From Sipunculus nudus (lineage: Eukaryota; Annelida; Sipuncula; Golfingiida; Sipunculidae), in the NCBI GenBank assembly GCA_026874595.1, contig CM049319.1, forward strand, positions 193,501 to 257,500: DNA of 64,000 bases. The letters run 5' to 3'. Below are positions 60,001-64,000 of the stretch, in pieces; position 1 is the stretch's first letter, and each line of letters opens with the position of its first letter. Position numbers and translations under genes: made by a program. The notes under the pieces are model-generated. The model was not told the DNA's origin, did no database searches, and saw only the letters and a program-made list of their open reading frames with translations.

Positions 60001-63000
60001 CAGTGGTTGTATGACAGTTCTTTAAGCCTGGTCTGTATATTACAGTGGTTGTATGACCGTTCTGTCAGCCTTGTCTGTATATTACAGTGGTTGTATGACT
60101 GTTCTGAAAGCCTTCTCAATATATTACAGTGGTTGTATGACCGTTCTGAAAGCCTTCTCGATATATTACAGTGGTTGTATAACAGTTCTTTAAGCCTTGT
60201 CTGTATATTACCGTGGTTGTATGACAGTTCTGTAAGCCTGGTCTGTATATTACAGTGGTTGTATGACAGTTCTGTTAGCCAGGTCTGTATATTACAGTGG
60301 TTTTATGACAGTTCTGTAAGCCTTCTCGATATATTTTAGTGGTTTTTATGACAGTTCTGTAAGCCTTCTCGATATATTACAGTGGTTGTATGACCGTTCT
60401 GTAAGCCTGGTCTGTATATTACAGTGGTTGTATGACAGTTCTGTAAGCCTGGTCTGTATATTACAGTGGTTGTATGACAGTTCTGTAAGCCTTCTCGATA
60501 TATTACAGTGGTTGTATGACCGTTCTGTAAGCCTGGTCTGTATATTACAGTGGTTATGTGACAGTTCTGTTAGCCTTGTCTATATATTACAAGGGTTGTA
60601 TGACAGTTCTGCAAGCCTTCTTGATATATTACAGTGGTTGTATGAGCGTTCTGTAAGCCTGGTCTGTATATTACAGTGGTTATGTGACAGTTCTGTTAGC
60701 CTTGTTTATATATTACAAGGGTTGTATGACAGTTCTGCAAGCCTTCTCGATATATTACAGTGGTTGTATGACCGTTCTGAAAGCCTTCTCGATATATTAC
60801 AGTGGTTGTATGACCGTTCTGTAAGCCTGGTCTGTATATTACAGTGGTTGTGTGACAGTTCTGTTAGCATTGTCTATATATTACAAGGGTTGTATGACAG
60901 TTCTGCAAGCCTTCTCGATATATTACAGTGGTTGTATGACCGTTCTGAAAGCCTTCTCGATATATTACAGTGGTTGTATGACCGTTCTGTAAGCCTGGTC
61001 TGTATATTACAGTGGTTGTGTGACAGTTCTTTTAGCCTTGTCTATATATTACAAGGGTTGTATGACAGTTCTGTAAGCCTGGTCTGTATATTACAGTGGT
61101 TGTATGACAGTTCTGTAAGCCTGGTCTCTATATTAAAGTGGTTGTATGACAGTTCTGTAAGCCTGGTCTGTATATTACAGTGGTTGTATGACAGTTCTGT
61201 AAGCCTTCTCAATATATTACAGTGGTTGTATGACTGTTCTGTCAGCCTGGTCTGTATATTACAGTGGTTGTATGACAGTTCTATAAGCCTGGTCTGTGTA
61301 TTAAAGTGGTTGTAAGACAGTTCTTTAAGCCTGGTCTGTATATTACAGTGGTTGTATGACAGTTCTGTAAGCCTGGTCAGTATAATACAGTGGTTGTATG
61401 ACCGTTCTGTAAGCCTTCTCAATATATTTCAGTGGTTGTATGACCGTTCTGTAAGCCTGGTCTGTGTAATACAGTGGTTGTATGACAGTTCTGTTAGCCT
61501 GGTCTGTATATTACAGTGGTTGTATGACAGTTCTTTAAGCCTGGTCTGTATATTACAGTGGTTGTATGACCATACCGTAAGCCTGGTCTGTATATTACAG
61601 TGGTTGTATGACAGTTCTGTAAGCCTGGTCTGTATATTACAGTGGTTGTATGACAGTTCTTTAAGCCTGGTCTGTATATTACAGTGGCTGTATGACCATT
61701 CTGTAAGCCTGGTCTGTATATTACAGTGGTTGTATGACAGTTCTGTAAGCCTTCTCGATATATTACAGTGGTTGTATGACCGTTCTGTCAGCCTGGTCTG
61801 TATATTACAGTGGTTGTATGACAGTTCTATAAGCCTGGTCTGTATATTACCGTGGTTGTATGACAGTTCTGTAAGCCTGGTCTGTATATTACAGTGGTTG
61901 TATGACAGTTCTGTAAGCCTTCTCGGTATATTACAGTGGTTGTATGACCATTCTGTAAGCCTGGTCTGTATATTACAGTGGTTGTATGACAGTTCTGTTA
62001 GCCTGGTCTGTATATTACAGTTGTTGTATGACAGTTCTGTAAGCCTGGTCTGTATATTACAGTACAGTATGACTGTTCTGTAAGCCTGGTCTGTATATTA
62101 CAGTGGTTGTCTGACAGTTCTGTAAGCCTGGTCTGTATATTACAGTGGTTGTATGAACGTTCTGTAAGCCTGGTCTATATATTACAGTGGTTGTATGACA
62201 GTTCTGTAAGCGTGGTCTGTATATTACAGTGGTTGTATGACAGTTCTGTAAGCCTTCTCCATATATTACAGTGGTTGTGTGACCGTTCTGTCAGCCTGGT
62301 CTGTATATTACAGTGGTTGTATGACAGTTCTATAAGCCTGGTCTGTATATTACAGTGGTTGTATGACAGTTCTGTAAGCCTGGTCTGTATATTACAGTGG
62401 TTGTATGACAGTTCTGTAAGCCTGGTCTGTATATTACAGTGGTTGTATGACCGTTCTGAAAGCCTTCTCGATATATTACAGTGGTTGTATGACCGTTCTG
62501 TAAGCCTGGTCTGTATATTACAGTGGTTGTATGACAGTTCTGTTATCCTGGTCTGTATATTACAGTGGTTGTATGACAGTTCTGTAAGCCTTCTCGATAT
62601 ATTAGTGGTTGTATGACCGTTCTGTAAGCCTGGTCTGTATATAACAGTGGTTGTATGACCGTTCTGAAAGCCTTCTCGATATATTACAGTGGTTGTATGA
62701 CCGTTCTGTAAGCCTGGTCTGTATATTACCGTGGTTGTATGACAGTTCTGTAAGCCTGGTCTGTACATTACAGTGGTTATATGACAGTTCTGTAAGCCTT
62801 CTCGGTATATTACAGTGGTTGTATGACCATTCTGTAAGCCTGGTCTGTATATTACAGTGGTTGTATGACAGTTCTGTTAGCCTGGTCTGTATATTACAGT
62901 TGTTGTATGACAGTTCTGTAAGCCTGGTCTGTATATTACAGTACAGTATGACTGTTCTGTAAGCCTGGTCTGTATATTACAGTGGTTGTCTGACAGTTCT

Positions 63001-64000
63001 GTAAGCCTGGTCTGTATATTACAGTGGTTGTATGAACGTTCTGTAAGCCTGGTCTATATATTACAGTGGTTGTATGACAGTTCTGTAAGCGTGGTCTGTA
63101 TATTACAGTGGTTGTATGACAGTTCTGTAAGCCTTCTCCATATATTACAGTGGTTGTGTGACCGTTCTGTCAGCCTGGTCTGTATATTACAGTGGTTGTA
63201 TGACAGTTCTATAAGCCTGGTCTGTATATTACAGTGGTTGTATGACAGTTCTGTAAGCCTGGTCTGTATATTACAGTGGTTGTATGACAGTTCTGTAAGC
63301 CTGGTCTGTATATTACAGTGGTTGTATGACCGTTCTGAAAGCCTTCTCGATATATTACAGTGGTTGTATGACCGTTCTGTAAGCCTGGTCTGTATATTTC
63401 AGTGGTTGTATGACAGTTCTGTTATCCTGGTCTGTATATTACAGTGGTTGTATGACAGTTCTGTAAGCCTTCTCGATATATTAGTGGTTGTATGACCGTT
63501 CTGTAAGCCTGGTCTGTATATTACAGTGGTTGTATGACCGTTCTGAAAGCCTTCTCGATATATTACAGTGGTTGTATGACCGTTCTGTAAGCCTGGTCTG
63601 TATATTACCGTGGTTGTATGACAGTTCTGTAAGCCTGGTCTGTACATTACAGTGGTTGTATGACAGTTCTGTAAGCCTTCTCGATATATTGTTATGGAGT
63701 AGGAAAGTGCATATTTGTGACTTAACACATATTTCAAGGAATATTTCACATTTCATATTTCACAAATTTAAGCTCAGTTTCAGGCATGTCAGACTAAACA
63801 ATGAATGACTTCTCATAATTGATGAGAAAGACAACCAGCCATCCGGTCACACACATATAGGCTTCTCTCCCAATTTAATCAGAGAACAGTACACCAAACC
63901 ATTAAGGTCTATTTTAAGTCTGTACAAACAGAAATAGTGTCACAGAATGACTTATGTGTTTAGTCTTTATGAGGGAATGGTAGAACACAATTAAAACATT
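57087..64000 (+). other. NDUFA9 intron 3, partial (>6.9 kb)
   Basis: Opens with gtcagt and continues past the window end. 57,087-57,407 and 63,691-64,000 hold nothing recognised; between them lies the 42-bp minisatellite. No segment resembling the next NDUFA9 exon (expected to begin in phase 0) was found. Confidence 0.8.
57408..63690. repeat. 6.3-kb, 42-bp minisatellite, ~150 copies
   Basis: Head-to-tail units of 42 bp that start tggttgtatgac and end tgtatattacag or cgatatattacag. Three main variants are intermixed: one with gtaagcctggtctg, one with gtaagccttctcgat, and one with gttagccttgtctatatatt plus acaaggg. Occasional units of 39 or 43-45 bp shift the phase. Because 42 is a multiple of three and the unit lacks stops in one frame of each strand, long open frames arise: (WLYDSSVSLVCILQ)n on plus, and (SYNHCNIQTRLTEL)n-type on minus. 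These are products of the repeat, not genes. Longer-period structure is also present, with an ~879-bp block repeated at 61,840-63,690. Confidence 0.97.

Noticed and set aside
57408-63690. CRISPR-like array
   Set aside because: Units are contiguous with no unique spacers, and the setting is a eukaryotic intron.
1-64000. tRNA, rRNA or other structured RNA genes
   Set aside because: I looked for cloverleaf-type A/B box pairs and conserved rRNA or snRNA segments on both strands and saw none that I could support by eye.

Overview
The window is animal nuclear DNA: AT-rich, gene-poor and crowded with repeats. Two host genes can be recognised, TXNL4A and NDUFA9. The dispersed repeats combine tandem cores, short ACGG/CCGT runs and palindromic ends, a layout described for pearl-type/Helentron-like non-autonomous elements of bivalves. 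Together these suggest a mollusc, probably a bivalve; the species cannot be read from the sequence.

Layout. 1-12.5 kb is intergenic. It holds a CpG-rich 21-bp minisatellite, several terminal-inverted-repeat elements, and a 5.6-kb head-to-tail cluster of elements with palindromic ends (about 5.9-11.5 kb). On the minus strand at 12.8-13.3 kb lies an intact TXNL4A (spliceosomal DIM1) reading frame in one coding exon, preceded by a likely 3' splice site in its 5' UTR. A young LTR retrotransposon occupies 16,513-23,476 (two 1144-bp LTRs with five differences, TSD ATGAC). Its gag has a SCAN-like capsid region and its integrase precedes RT/RNase H, the order of Gmr1-like Ty3/gypsy elements, but the RT catalytic core is deleted. 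A fold-back MITE (24.2-24.9 kb), a second, much reduced gypsy element keeping only a broken integrase between 181/186-bp LTRs (29.2-30.8 kb) and a 337-bp MITE with TAA target duplication (33.1-33.5 kb) follow.

From 33.7 kb to the end the plus strand is NDUFA9, a complex I accessory subunit. Exon 1 (33,749-33,788) starts inside a perfect TISU element. Exon 2 is 47,028-47,204 and exon 3 is 56,989-57,086, and their phases join correctly. The rest of the gene lies beyond the window. Its introns are about 13.2 kb, 9.8 kb and more than 6.9 kb. They hold four more of the palindromic-end elements, all in one orientation, an 85-bp triplication of the exon 3 splice acceptor, and a 6.3-kb, roughly 150-copy 42-bp minisatellite whose every unit ends in an acceptor-like motif.

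The host genes are unrelated housekeeping genes. The main interest lies in how repeats sit on NDUFA9 splice sites, in the modular repeat family with shared ends and different cores, and in the two recently mobile but internally deleted gypsy elements.
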